DNA from: Streptomonospora wellingtoniae
Lineage (GTDB): Bacteria; Actinomycetota; Actinomycetes; Streptosporangiales; Streptosporangiaceae
DNA length: 64,000 nt
Assembly (NCBI RefSeq): GCF_031845375.1
Contig: NZ_JAVREK010000016.1
Coordinates: 1-64,000, forward strand
Direction: 5' to 3'
Shown: positions 30,245 through 38,600 of the stretch, one piece after another
How the letters are laid out: every line of letters begins with the position of its first letter
Numbering within the stretch: the first letter of the stretch is position 1
Made by a program: the position numbers and the translations under genes
Notes under the pieces: generated by a model
Databases searched by the model: none
What the model saw: only the letters and a program-made list of their open reading frames with translations
What the model was told of the DNA's origin: nothing

Positions 30245-31225
30245 TCAGCCGCGTCCGCTCCGGTGCTCGCGGCTGCGCGCCTGCCCCAGGCGGGCGCGCC
30301 CGTTCGGGGGCCGGTAGCCGGCCCCTCCTCCCCCGGAGGCGGGCTCAGCGCCGCCGCTCTCCACCGCGGTCGGACCGCTCCCGTTGGACTCGGCCCCCTC
30401 CGGGTCGGGCGACAGCTCGGTGAGCTGGGGCCGCTTGGGGGCGCGGCCGTCACCCGAGGACCGGCCGAGGGCGCGGCGGCTCAGCCACGGCACCAGGTGC
30501 TCGCGGGCCCAGCGCCAGTTCTCGCGGCGGCGGAGGATGCGCGGGAGCCGCTCGGGCGGGCTCTCCCACGGGCGCACCCAGATCTCGCGCGGGCCCATCG
30601 GCGCGTCGAGCAGGTCGGCGATGCGGGCGGCGACGATCCGGTGACCCTCGGCGTTGAAGTGCAGCCGGTCCACGCTCCAGGCGCGGGGATCGTTCAGCGC
30701 CCCCATCGACCACAGGTCGACGATGTCGCTGGCGGTGCGTTCGGCGACGGCGCGCAGGTGCATGCTGAACACCGCGATCCTGCCGCGGTAGACGCGCAGG
30801 ACAGGAATCCAGCCGGTGTCGTGCCCGGAGAGGATCACCACGCGGATGCCGGCGTCGCGCAGCCGCCGGATGCCGGCCTCGAACTCGGCGGCGAGGCCGT
30901 CGAGGTCGGCGTTGGGCCGCAGCACGTCGTTGCCGCCGGCGTGCACGGTGACCAGATCCGGCCCGAAGTTCAGGGTCTGTTCCAGCTGCTCGCCGAAGAT
31001 GTGGCGCATACGGCGCCCGCGCACAGCGAGGTTGGCGTAGCGGAAACCGGGTGCGGAGGCGCTCAGATGCTCGGCGAGGCGGTCGGCGAACCCGCGGTAC
31101 CGTCCGTCGGACGCCGGGTCGTCGAGGCCTTCGGTCAGGCTGTCGCCGATGGCCACGTAGGAGCGGACGACTGCGGACGGCTGCGCCTGATCGCCCTCCG
31201 GGGGATTCATCTCCAGGTCAGTCAC
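30245..31225 (-). CDS. SGNH/GDSL-family hydrolase
   Basis: The protein of about 326 aa has all SGNH blocks: block I AIGDSLTEG (catalytic Ser), block II glycine in NLAVRGRRM, block III HAGGNDVL and block V DRLHFNAEGH (Asp and His). The C-terminal 90 residues are Pro/Gly/Ser-rich and disordered in appearance. No signal peptide is seen, so it is probably intracellular. The start is uncertain: GTG 31225 is used, with TTG 31234 and ATG 31210 also possible and none with a clear Shine-Dalgarno. Substrate unknown. Confidence 0.85.
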   Translation of the reverse strand: MTDLEMNPPEGDQAQPSAVVRSYVAIGDSLTEGLDDPASDGRYRGFADRLAEHLSASAPGFRYANLAVRGRRMRHIFGEQLEQTLNFGPDLVTVHAGGNDVLRPNADLDGLAAEFEAGIRRLRDAGIRVVILSGHDTGWIPVLRVYRGRIAVFSMHLRAVAERTASDIVDLWSMGALNDPRAWSVDRLHFNAEGHRIVAARIADLLDAPMGPREIWVRPWESPPERLPRILRRRENWRWAREHLVPWLSRRALGRSSGDGRAPKRPQLTELSPDPEGAESNGSGPTAVESGGAEPASGGGGAGYRPPNGRARLGQARSREHRSGRG

Positions 31226-31505
31226 ATCAACCAATCATGCAGCTCGGCCACGGGCACCGGCGCAACGGCCCACGGCGACGCGCGGGGAGCTCGGCAACGG
31301 GGTGCGTCTCTCACACGACACGGACGAGGATGTGTCAACAGGGAGAGGCAAGGGTAGGGCCTGCCCGACAAGCATACCTCCGACTACCGCCGACACGCCT
31401 GCACCAGGTCCGATCTCCGGGCGTCAGGTGCGTCGCCTCGGCAGCCGGCCGAACGGCGGCCGGAGGGTTACGCACGCGACGAACGCAAGGAGCCGTTGCA
31501 CCCGC

Positions 31506-31943
31506 ATGAGCAACAGCGACGCCATTCCGGAGAACAGCGAGTCCGGCGAGCAGGCTGAGGCCTTCCCGGCCAACGACGTCGAGCAGGCGCTGCAGGACGC
31601 GCTGGACCAGTCAGGCGCCGAGTCTCCCGATCCGGCTCCCGTGAGCGCCTTCATCTCCGCACTGCGCGAGGGGCAGGTGTGGGTCCCGCTGCCGCAGGGC
31701 TCGGGAACCCAGGACGACGGCTCGGTGGCGCTGCCCACCCTGGAACTCGAAGGCGCGCCGTTCATCCCGGCGTTCACCTCCGAGGAGCAGTTGGGGCTGC
31801 GCAGCGCCGAACTGCCCTACACGGTGCTGGCGGCGCGCGACCTCGCCGAGGCGATGCCCGACGGCGTCGGGCTGGCGCTGAACCCCGGCAACCCGGCCAG
31901 CGTCCCGATCTATCCCGACACCGTCGCGGCGCTGGCAACGTGA
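31506..31943 (+). CDS. SseB-family N-terminal domain protein
   Basis: The 145-aa acidic protein has an SseB-like core: DVEQALQDALDQSG, VWVPLPQGSG, GAPFIPAFTSEEQL and GVGLALNPGNPASVPIYPD. Such proteins are frequent in actinomycetes without a demonstrated role. ATG 31506 follows AAGGAG at a longish spacing. It is a single gene. Confidence 0.75.
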   Translation: MSNSDAIPENSESGEQAEAFPANDVEQALQDALDQSGAESPDPAPVSAFISALREGQVWVPLPQGSGTQDDGSVALPTLELEGAPFIPAFTSEEQLGLRSAELPYTVLAARDLAEAMPDGVGLALNPGNPASVPIYPDTVAALAT

Positions 31944-32379
31944 TCGCGGCCGCCCTGCGGCGGGGGCGCGCCCCCGCCGCGGGGCGGAGTGCTCTGCTAC
32001 CACACCGGCCGGAGGACGCCCGGGAGTGCCTACGCACCGAAGCGGCCCGACTCGCGTGACCTACGTCACAATAACTGCTTGCCCCCGTCGGAACCGGCGT
32101 TCCACCAGGCGGGACCGAGCACCGGAATCGTGACGTCGCACCCGCTGCCACCTGGTCGAATCCGATTCGCCGCCGCACTATTCAACCGCGGCACGCGCAC
32201 GTACGATCACCCGAGGGTGCGCCGCTTCGACCTGCCGGGCACCGACCGCGCCACCGGCGGCCGGGCACCGGGCGCCGGGCGGGTGGACGTACTGTGGTCC
32301 AGGAACGTATTTGCCCGCGGGGAACCGGTTCCGGCTTCCCGCAGCGGGCCGGACGCGCGGAGGTCGAGGTCTTCAGCAG
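31944..32379. other. Intergenic region, no supported gene
   Basis: The 436 bases between the SseB-like gene and the next large gene contain only short arginine-rich frames. An AT-richer patch near 32058-32080 (GACCTACGTCACAATAACTGC) may be the promoter of the following gene. No RNA or repeat is recognised. Confidence 0.4.
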
Positions 32380-34524
32380 ATGAACGCCGTCTCCCCGATC
32401 TGCCTCACCGACCTCGTTCCCGCCCTGCGGTGGAGTGATCCCGCGATGGTGGGGCCGGTGCTGTGGCACGCCCGGCTGATCGAGGGCTGGTGGAACTCGC
32501 TGCCGCTGCCCCGCGTCCTGGACATCGCCGGAACCACCTGGCTGTCGCACTCCCTCGCGCGGCTGGCCGCCGAGCAGTGGAGCCACCTCCAGCTGGGCGA
32601 ATTCCTGCCGTGCCTGCGGGCCTCCGAGGTCGACCTCGACGACGTCGCCGAACCCGTGCGGGGCGTCCTGCTGGCCACCGCCGGCAGCTGGGAGCGGCTG
32701 GTCACGGCCAGCCCGGCCGCCATCGGCTCCTGGGGGCTGCCCGAAAGCTGCGGTCCCCTCGACCTCGTCGGCACCGCCACCTGGCGGGCGGTCGAGCCCT
32801 TCGCCGGCGAGCAGGGCCGCGCCGCCTCGCCCTCCCCGGGGCTGATGGTCGAGGCCGTACGCACCCTGGCGAACTGGATGCCCGACTCGGCGCCCGACCA
32901 CGTGCACAGCGCCCTGGCCTATCTCACCGCCGCCACCGGCGCCGAACCCGCCCGGGCGCCCGCCGAGCCCGAAGACGCGCCGACGACGCAGAGCCCTGCC
33001 ACCCGGGCCATCCGCACGCTGCGCGCGCTGCGCGCCCAGCGCGACGAGGAGACCCGGTCGAGGCCGGGCGCCGGTGCCGCCACCGAGGCCGCCGGGTCCG
33101 CCGCGGCCGAGGCCTCCGCGGGGCCGGTGCGCAGCTCGCTGCTGGGGCCCGACCGCACGCTGCGCCGCCCCGCCTTCAGCCGGGTCAAGCAGCAGGGCGC
33201 CGACGAGCCCGCACCCGCCCCCGCCCCCGCCCCCGAGCTCGGCCGCCACCCCCTGGTGGACCTCCTCGAGGACTTCTTCCGCAACTGGACCGACGTCGAG
33301 CGCACCGTCGCCGCCGAGCGGCTGTTCGCCTCGGAACCCGTCAGCATCCGGTTGCTGACCGACCAGCTCGGCGTGGACCTGCGCGACATCCGCAACGCCC
33401 AGCGCACCGTCGAGGAGCGGCTGCTGCAGTGGCTGGGCTCGCCGGCGGGCGGTCCGCTGACCAAGCACATGCGCGAGCTCTCCGACCACCTAGGAGCGGC
33501 CGCCACCGTCGACCACCTCATCACCGCCCATCCCGACCATCCGGTCGAGGTCCCCGCGCTGGGCACGCCGCTGTGGCGGGTCGTCATCACCCTCTTCACC
33601 GACCGCAGGCTGCACAACGGCTGGCTGGTCGCCGACGACCCGCACCGGATGCGCTGGCAGACCCGCGAGATGCTGGGAGACGCGCCCAGCACCTCCGACG
33701 CCGCGATCCGGCTGGCCCGGATCGGCATCCGCCAGCAGGCCGTGCGCGCATGGCTGCTGAGCACGCCGGGTGTGACCATCCGCGAGGGCCACGTCATGGT
33801 CGACCCGTCGATCCCGGTGGAGAACGCGCCGCCCGGCCCCGCCTACGGAAGCACCCCGCCCGACCCCGACGCCGAGGCAGAGGGGACCACCACCGCCAAC
33901 GGGCTGCCGATCAGGCGGCGCCCCGGCGGCGAGGTACCGCTGCAGGACCACGCCGACCATCCCCGGCCGAGCGCTCCGCAGCCGCCGCGGGTGGCCGACT
34001 CGGCCCGCTGCTTCCGCGCTCCCGACGGCCGGTGGTGGCATCGTGTGGACGTCTCCGGCGACCACCTGCACGGCGCACCGGTGACCGTGCCGCCGGGCTA
34101 TGCGACGCATCTGGGCTTGCAACCGGGCCGCCTGCTGTGCTTGACGGCGCCCGGCGCGGACCTGCTGGTGCTGGTCTGGCGCGACCAGCCGGCGTTCGAC
34201 TCGCTGCGTCCGCTGCTGCGCCGCCTCTCCGCGCAGCCCGGCGACCGGGTCTTCATCACCGTCAACGGCGACCGGCTGGACGCGCGCCGCCTGCCGGCCG
34301 CCGACATGAGCTCGCACGGTCCGACCGGCCGCGCGCTGCACCTGATCGGCTACACAGCACCCGCCGCCACCGAGGAGGCCCTCAAGATCATCGCGCGGCG
34401 CATCAGCGAGGACGGCTCCGACGACCGCGCCGCGGAGCCGCAGTCCCTGCTGGAGAGCCTGACCGAGCGCGGCGACACCGACATCGCCCAGGAGCTCGGC
34501 CCCGGCCTGATCCCGGCGCATTGA
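32380..34524 (+). CDS. Large protein of unknown function with sigma-region-4-like segment
   Basis: The 714-aa protein is not recognised. Residues about 1-190 form an alanine-rich helical region (LTDLVPALRWSDPAMVGPVLWHARLIEGW). A disordered Ala/Pro-rich linker with APAPAPAPAP follows. Residues about 300-365 (FFRNWTDVERTVAAERLFASEPVSIRLLTDQLGVDLRDIRNAQRTVEERLLQWL) look like sigma-70 region 4 or a related winged helix, with E..VS...L...LGV....IR spacing. Further C-terminal blocks (SARCFRAPDGRWWHRVDVSGDHL, GDRVFITVNGDRLDARRL) suggest a beta-rich domain. No catalytic motif or signal peptide is seen. ATG 32380 was chosen at the first hydrophobic helix. Confidence 0.75.
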   Translation: MNAVSPICLTDLVPALRWSDPAMVGPVLWHARLIEGWWNSLPLPRVLDIAGTTWLSHSLARLAAEQWSHLQLGEFLPCLRASEVDLDDVAEPVRGVLLATAGSWERLVTASPAAIGSWGLPESCGPLDLVGTATWRAVEPFAGEQGRAASPSPGLMVEAVRTLANWMPDSAPDHVHSALAYLTAATGAEPARAPAEPEDAPTTQSPATRAIRTLRALRAQRDEETRSRPGAGAATEAAGSAAAEASAGPVRSSLLGPDRTLRRPAFSRVKQQGADEPAPAPAPAPELGRHPLVDLLEDFFRNWTDVERTVAAERLFASEPVSIRLLTDQLGVDLRDIRNAQRTVEERLLQWLGSPAGGPLTKHMRELSDHLGAAATVDHLITAHPDHPVEVPALGTPLWRVVITLFTDRRLHNGWLVADDPHRMRWQTREMLGDAPSTSDAAIRLARIGIRQQAVRAWLLSTPGVTIREGHVMVDPSIPVENAPPGPAYGSTPPDPDAEAEGTTTANGLPIRRRPGGEVPLQDHADHPRPSAPQPPRVADSARCFRAPDGRWWHRVDVSGDHLHGAPVTVPPGYATHLGLQPGRLLCLTAPGADLLVLVWRDQPAFDSLRPLLRRLSAQPGDRVFITVNGDRLDARRLPAADMSSHGPTGRALHLIGYTAPAATEEALKIIARRISEDGSDDRAAEPQSLLESLTERGDTDIAQELGPGLIPAH

Positions 34525-34526
34525 AG

Positions 34527-34544
34527 TGTAGACGCGCGTCTACA
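34527..34544. promoter_or_regulatory. Perfect 18-bp palindromic operator of the TA module
   Basis: TGTAGACGCGCGTCTACA lies 20 bases before the antitoxin ATG and only 3 bases after the preceding stop codon. A CTATCGT -10-like element follows it. Autoregulation by the antitoxin/toxin complex is the usual mode for this class. Confidence 0.75.
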
Positions 34545-34563
34545 ACGCCCCTATCGTGGGACC

Positions 34564-34842
34564 ATGGAGACCATCGGAACACGCGAACTGAAGCAGAATC
34601 CCCAGACCGTGATCCAGCGCGTACTGGAGAGCGGCGACGAGTTCGAGATCACGGCATACGGCCGTCCCACCGGCGTTCGGCTCGTTCCGGACCATGCGCA
34701 GAAGAGACGCTGGGTCTCCGGCGCCGAGCTCATGACGATCACCTCCGCCAGTCCCTTGAGTCCACGCGACGCAGCGTCTTGGCGCGAGGATGTCGAGAAC
34801 GCGATGGACGACGAGCTCGTCGACCCGTGGGAGCAGACGTGA
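34564..34842 (+). CDS. Phd/YefM-family antitoxin
   Basis: The 92-aa protein starts METIGTRELKQNPQTVIQRVLESGDEFEITAYGRPTGVRLVP, the Phd/YefM DNA-binding fold with the R-E-L....V...G..F.IT..GRP pattern. The C-terminal acidic tail (DDELVDPWEQT) is the likely toxin-wrapping segment. The stop overlaps the toxin GTG by four bases. ATG 34564 has little leader, so the mRNA may be nearly leaderless. Confidence 0.9.
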   Translation: METIGTRELKQNPQTVIQRVLESGDEFEITAYGRPTGVRLVPDHAQKRRWVSGAELMTITSASPLSPRDAASWREDVENAMDDELVDPWEQT

Positions 34843-35231
34843 TCCTCCTCGACACGAACATCCTGATCGATCTCGACAAGTACCTGTTCGGTCCGGCGCA
34901 GGTTCACAGTGCGAGCATGCTGTCCCGGGCCGAACTCGAGTTCGGGATCCGTGCCGCGAAGACCCCGCACGACGCCGCCGTGCGCACTCGCCGCCTCAAC
35001 CAGCTCGACCTCAGATACGAGTGGCTCGAGTTCGACGTCGAGTCCAGCCGCTCCTACGGCCTCGTCGCCGCCTGCGCCCGGACGACGGGCGCAAAGGTCC
35101 GCAGCAAAGACGCCCTCATCGCGGCCCAGGCCCATCGGCACGGCGCAGCCGTCATGACCGCGAACATCGCCGACTTCGCGCCGTTCGACCACCTGGTCGA
35201 GATCATCGCTCCCGCTCTGCACCAGGGCTGA
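34839..35231 (+). CDS. PIN-domain toxin (VapC-type)
   Basis: The 130-aa protein begins VILLDTNILIDLDKYL with the first PIN acidic residue, has SRAELEFGIRAA with the conserved Glu, and KDALIAAQAHRHGAAVMTANIADF with the remaining acidic residues and the T.N..DF end. It should be a Mg-dependent ribonuclease neutralised by the preceding antitoxin. Translation starts at GTG 34839 inside the antitoxin stop (GTGA). Confidence 0.93.
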   Translation: MILLDTNILIDLDKYLFGPAQVHSASMLSRAELEFGIRAAKTPHDAAVRTRRLNQLDLRYEWLEFDVESSRSYGLVAACARTTGAKVRSKDALIAAQAHRHGAAVMTANIADFAPFDHLVEIIAPALHQG

Positions 35232-35264
35232 TCGAGCGGCGAACCCGTCGTGCCGACCCGCAGA

Positions 35265-35319
35265 CGCACGCTTCCCCCCGCGGCCGTCGGCTGTGCCGGG
35301 CCCCGAGGGGAAGCGTGCG
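35265..35319. terminator. Bidirectional terminator-like inverted repeat
   Basis: CGCACGCTTCCCC (35265-35277) is the exact reverse complement of GGGGAAGCGTGCG (35307-35319), a 13-bp stem with a 29-nt loop. It separates the toxin gene from the convergent suf operon end. Confidence 0.7.
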
Positions 35320-35351
35320 AGAGGACGCGGTGCGGTCCGGTGCGGGCGTGC

Positions 35352-35705
35352 TCAGACGTTGAAGCCGAGCATACGCAGCTGGTCGCGGCCGTCGTCGGTG
35401 ATCTTGTCCGGGCCCCACGGGGGCATCCAGACCCAGTTGATCTTGACCTCGCGCTCGAACTCGTCCAGCGCGGTGTTCGCCTGGTCCTCGATGACGTCGG
35501 TCAGGGGGCAGGCGGCGCTGGTGAGCGTCATGTCCAGGGTGATGACGTCCCCGTCGACGTTGACCCCGTAGAGCAGACCGAGGTCGACGACGTTGACCCC
35601 GAGCTCGGGGTCGATGACGTCCTTCAACGCCTCGCCGATCTCCTCAGCCAACGCCTCGCCGCCGGCGGGCTCCGGTGCGGTGGCGGTGGAGTCCTGTTCG
35701 GTCAT
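35352..35705 (-). CDS. sufT: SufT/DUF59 metal-sulfur cluster assembly factor
   Basis: The 117-aa protein is a DUF59 (MIP18/PaaD-like) protein: IGEALKDVIDPELGVNVVDLGLLYGV, LTSAACPLTDVIEDQ with the conserved cysteine and VWMPPWGPDKITDDGRDQLRMLG. It helps maturation of Fe-S proteins. ATG 35705 overlaps the sufU stop by four bases, making it the last gene of the suf operon. Confidence 0.94.
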   Translation of the reverse strand: MTEQDSTATAPEPAGGEALAEEIGEALKDVIDPELGVNVVDLGLLYGVNVDGDVITLDMTLTSAACPLTDVIEDQANTALDEFEREVKINWVWMPPWGPDKITDDGRDQLRMLGFNV

Positions 35706-36187
35706 GAGGCGCCCTCCTTCTCCGTTTCCAGGGACTGGGCGGTCGCGTCCTTCCACGCCATCCAGGCGAGCAGGGCGCACTTGATACGGGCAGGGTATTT
35801 CGAGACGCCGGCGAAGGCCACCGCGTCCTCCAGCACGTCCTCGTCGGGCTCGGCGTGGCCCTTGGAGTGCATGAGCTCGGTGAACTCGTCGAGCGTGCGC
35901 ATGCCCTCGTCGATGCTGCGCCCGATGAGCAGGTCGGTCAGCACCGAGGCGCTGGCCTGGCTGATCGAGCAGCCCATGCTGTCGTAGGACACGTCGCTGA
36001 CCGTCGCCCCGCCGTCGAGTCCGCCCCCTTCGACGGCCGGCGTGAGCCGGACGCGCAGGGTGATCTCGTCGCCGCAGGTGGGGTTGATGTGGTGGGCCTC
36101 GCCGTCGTGCGGCTCACGCAGCCCCTTGTTGTGCGGGTTGCGGTAGTGGTCCAGGATGATCTCCTGGTACATGGAGTCGAGCTGCAT
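35702..36187 (-). CDS. sufU: SufU, zinc-dependent sulfurtransferase for SufS
   Basis: The 161-aa protein has SMYQEIILDHYRNPHNKG, HINPTCGDEITL, YDSMGCSISQASASVLTDL and RIKCALLAWMAWKD, giving the three zinc-binding cysteines and the aspartate of SufU. It accepts persulfide sulfur from SufS in actinobacterial and Firmicute SUF systems. ATG 36187 is 19 bases after the sufS stop. Confidence 0.95.
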   Translation of the reverse strand: MQLDSMYQEIILDHYRNPHNKGLREPHDGEAHHINPTCGDEITLRVRLTPAVEGGGLDGGATVSDVSYDSMGCSISQASASVLTDLLIGRSIDEGMRTLDEFTELMHSKGHAEPDEDVLEDAVAFAGVSKYPARIKCALLAWMAWKDATAQSLETEKEGAS

Positions 36188-36206
36188 AGTAGCGGCCTGT
36201 CCCCTC

Positions 36207-37496
36207 CTAGCGTGCAGCCGCGGTGCCGAAGAACCGCTGCGCGGCCCGGATTCCCTCGGCCAGGGCGTCGACTTCGGCGAACGTGTTGTACAGGTAGAAC
36301 GACGCCCGCGTGGTGGCCACGGTCTCGTAGCAGCGGTGCAGGGGCCACGCGCAGTGGTGGCCCACGCGCACCTCGACGCCGAGGTCGTCGAGCACCTGGC
36401 CCACGTCGTGCGGGTGGATGTCCTCGACGGTGAACGCGATCGCGCCGCCGCGGTCGACGGCGTCGGCAGGTCCGATGATGCGCACGCCCGGCACCTCGGC
36501 GACCCGCTTGAGCGCGTACTCGGTGAGAGCGTGCTCGTGGGCCTGCACCTTGTCCATACCCACCGCGCTGAGGTAGTCGCACGCGGCGGCCAGTCCCACG
36601 GCCTGCGCCGCCATCGGGGTCCCGGCCTCGAAGCGCTGAGGCGGGTCGGCCCAGGTGGTGTGGTCCATGTAGACCACACCGATCATGGACCCGCCGGTGA
36701 TGAACGGCGGCATGGCCGCCAGCAGCTCCGGACGCCCCCACAGCACGCCGATGCCGGTCGGCCCGAGCATCTTGTGCCCAGAGAACGCGAGGAAGTCCAC
36801 GCCCAGCTCGGCGACGTCGACCGGCATGTGCGGCACCGACTGCGCGGCGTCGGCCAGCACCAGCGCGCCGTGGGCGTGGGCGCGCTCGGCGATGGCGGCG
36901 ACCGGGTTGACGGTGCCCAGCACGTTGGACTGGTGGGCGATCGCCACGAGCTTGGTGCGGTCGTTGATCAGCTCCTCGATGCCGCTCAGGTCCAGCCGGC
37001 CCTCGGGGGTCACCGGGAACCACCGCAGCGTCGCGCCGGTGCGCTGGCACAGCTGCTGCCAGGGCACCAGATTTCCGTGGTGCTCCATCTCGGTGACGAG
37101 GATCTCGTCGCCGGGGCCCACGACGAACCGGGCGTGGGCGTCGCCGCCGGTGGCGGCGTTGCTCATGGCGTAGGCCACCAGGTTGATCGCCTCGGTGGCG
37201 TTCTTGGTGAAGACGACCTCGCCGGGCTGGGCACCCACGAACGCCGCGATGGTCGCGCGCGCGCTCTCATAGGCGTCGGTGGCCTCCTCGGAGAGCTGGT
37301 GCGCGCCGCGGTGCACCGCCGCGTTGTGGCGTTCGTAGAAGACCCGTTCGGCCTCGACCACCTGCCGGGGCTTCTGCGATGTCGCTCCGGAATCGAGATA
37401 CACCAGCGGGCGCTCGTCGCGGACGGTGCGGGCCAGGACCGGGAAGTCGGCCCGCACCGCCTCGACGTCGAGGCGCCCCAGCTCGCTCGTGGTCAC
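36207..37496 (-). CDS. sufS: Cysteine desulfurase SufS
   Basis: The 429-aa PLP enzyme has the PLP-lysine motif FSGHKMLGPTGIGVLWG, HHGNLVPWQ, and the active-site cysteine in VGHHCAWPLHR. The N-terminal YLDSGATSQKP and HRGAHQLSEEAT are SufS/CsdA signatures. It releases sulfur from cysteine for Fe-S assembly. GTG 37496 overlaps the sufC stop by four bases. Confidence 0.96.
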   Translation of the reverse strand: MTTSELGRLDVEAVRADFPVLARTVRDERPLVYLDSGATSQKPRQVVEAERVFYERHNAAVHRGAHQLSEEATDAYESARATIAAFVGAQPGEVVFTKNATEAINLVAYAMSNAATGGDAHARFVVGPGDEILVTEMEHHGNLVPWQQLCQRTGATLRWFPVTPEGRLDLSGIEELINDRTKLVAIAHQSNVLGTVNPVAAIAERAHAHGALVLADAAQSVPHMPVDVAELGVDFLAFSGHKMLGPTGIGVLWGRPELLAAMPPFITGGSMIGVVYMDHTTWADPPQRFEAGTPMAAQAVGLAAACDYLSAVGMDKVQAHEHALTEYALKRVAEVPGVRIIGPADAVDRGGAIAFTVEDIHPHDVGQVLDDLGVEVRVGHHCAWPLHRCYETVATTRASFYLYNTFAEVDALAEGIRAAQRFFGTAAAR

Positions 37497-38260
37497 TTCG
37501 CTGCGCCTGCCTTCGCGAAACGCTCGTAGCCCTCGGACTCCAGGGTGTCGGCCAGCTCCGGCCCGCCGGACTCGGCGACACGGCCGCCGGCGAACACGTG
37601 GACGTGGTCGGCCTGGACGTAGTTGAGGATGCGGGTGTAGTGGGTGATCAGCATGACGCCCACGTCGCCGGTCTCGCGCGCACGGTTGATGCCGGCCGAG
37701 ACGACCTTCAGCGCGTCCACGTCGAGGCCGGAGTCGGTCTCGTCGAGGATGGCCATGCGCGGCTTGAGCAGCTCCAGCTGGAGGATCTCGTGGCGCTTCT
37801 TCTCACCGCCGGAGAAGCCCTCGTTGACACCGCGCGCGGCGAAGGAGGAGTCGATGGCCAGGTTGCCCATGGTCTCCTGCAGCTCCTTGGAGAAGGTGCG
37901 GAGCTTGGGCGCCTCGCCGCGCACGGCGGTGACCGAGCTGCGCAGGAAGTTGGACATGGATACGCCCGGAACCTCGACGGGGTACTGCATGGCCAGGAAC
38001 AGGCCGGCGCGGGCGCGCTCGTCGACGCTCATCTCCAGCACGTTCTCGCCGTCGAGAAGCACCTCGCCGTCGGTGATCTCGTAGCGGGGGTGGCCGGCGA
38101 TGGCGTAGGCGAGCGTGGACTTGCCGGAGCCGTTGGGCCCCATGATGGCGTGGGTCTCGCCGGAGTTGATGGTGAGGTCGACGCCCTTGAGGATCTCCTG
38201 GCGCTCCTCGGCGCCGATGAGGACGTCGGCGCGCACCCCGCGGATTTCGAACTTCGTCAT
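37493..38260 (-). CDS. sufC: Fe-S assembly ATPase SufC
   Basis: The 255-aa ABC ATPase has Walker A GPNGSGKSTL, the signature FSGGEKKRHEILQ and Walker B AILDETDSGLDVDAL, the last with the SufC-specific ETDSGLD. It powers the SufBCD scaffold. ATG 38260 is seven bases after the Rieske gene stop. Confidence 0.96.
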   Translation of the reverse strand: MTKFEIRGVRADVLIGAEERQEILKGVDLTINSGETHAIMGPNGSGKSTLAYAIAGHPRYEITDGEVLLDGENVLEMSVDERARAGLFLAMQYPVEVPGVSMSNFLRSSVTAVRGEAPKLRTFSKELQETMGNLAIDSSFAARGVNEGFSGGEKKRHEILQLELLKPRMAILDETDSGLDVDALKVVSAGINRARETGDVGVMLITHYTRILNYVQADHVHVFAGGRVAESGGPELADTLESEGYERFAKAGAAK

Positions 38261-38267
38261 ATGCGAT

Positions 38268-38600
38268 TCAGCCTTTTGAACTCTGGGTGTCCAGCGAGAC
38301 GAGGACGTCGTCGCCGTCGATCTGCACTGCGTAGGTGGCGACCGGTTGGGTCGCCGGCGGGTTGATCGGCTTGCCCGAGCCGAGGTCGAAGCAGGACCCG
38401 TGCAGCCAGCACTCGACGGTCCCGTCCTCGACCTCGCCCTCGGACAGGTTCACCTCGGCGTGGGAGCAGATGTCGCTGATGGCGTAGACCTCGCCTTCGC
38501 TGCGCACCACCGCCACCGGCGTGTCGCCGATCTCCACGCCCAGCGCGCCCTCGTCGGGGACGTCGCTCAGCGAACACACCCGGGTGTATCCGTCACTCAT
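38268..38600 (-). CDS. Rieske-type 2Fe-2S ferredoxin in the suf operon
   Basis: The 110-aa protein has the Rieske ligand pairs in ISDICSHAEVNL (C-x-H) and ECWLHGSCFDLGSG (C-x2-H pattern W-L-H-G). It is of the NirD/non-haem oxygenase ferredoxin type and may supply electrons for Fe-S assembly. Its ATG 38600 overlaps the sufD stop region by eight bases. This gene is a regular member of actinobacterial suf operons. Confidence 0.93.
   Translation of the reverse strand: MSDGYTRVCSLSDVPDEGALGVEIGDTPVAVVRSEGEVYAISDICSHAEVNLSEGEVEDGTVECWLHGSCFDLGSGKPINPPATQPVATYAVQIDGDDVLVSLDTQSSKG

Noticed and set aside
32463..35231. 922-codon plus-strand frame covering the 714-aa gene and the TA module
   Set aside because: Arginine-rich shadow in a different frame for most of its length; only its last part coincides with the real PIN toxin frame, which starts at 34839.
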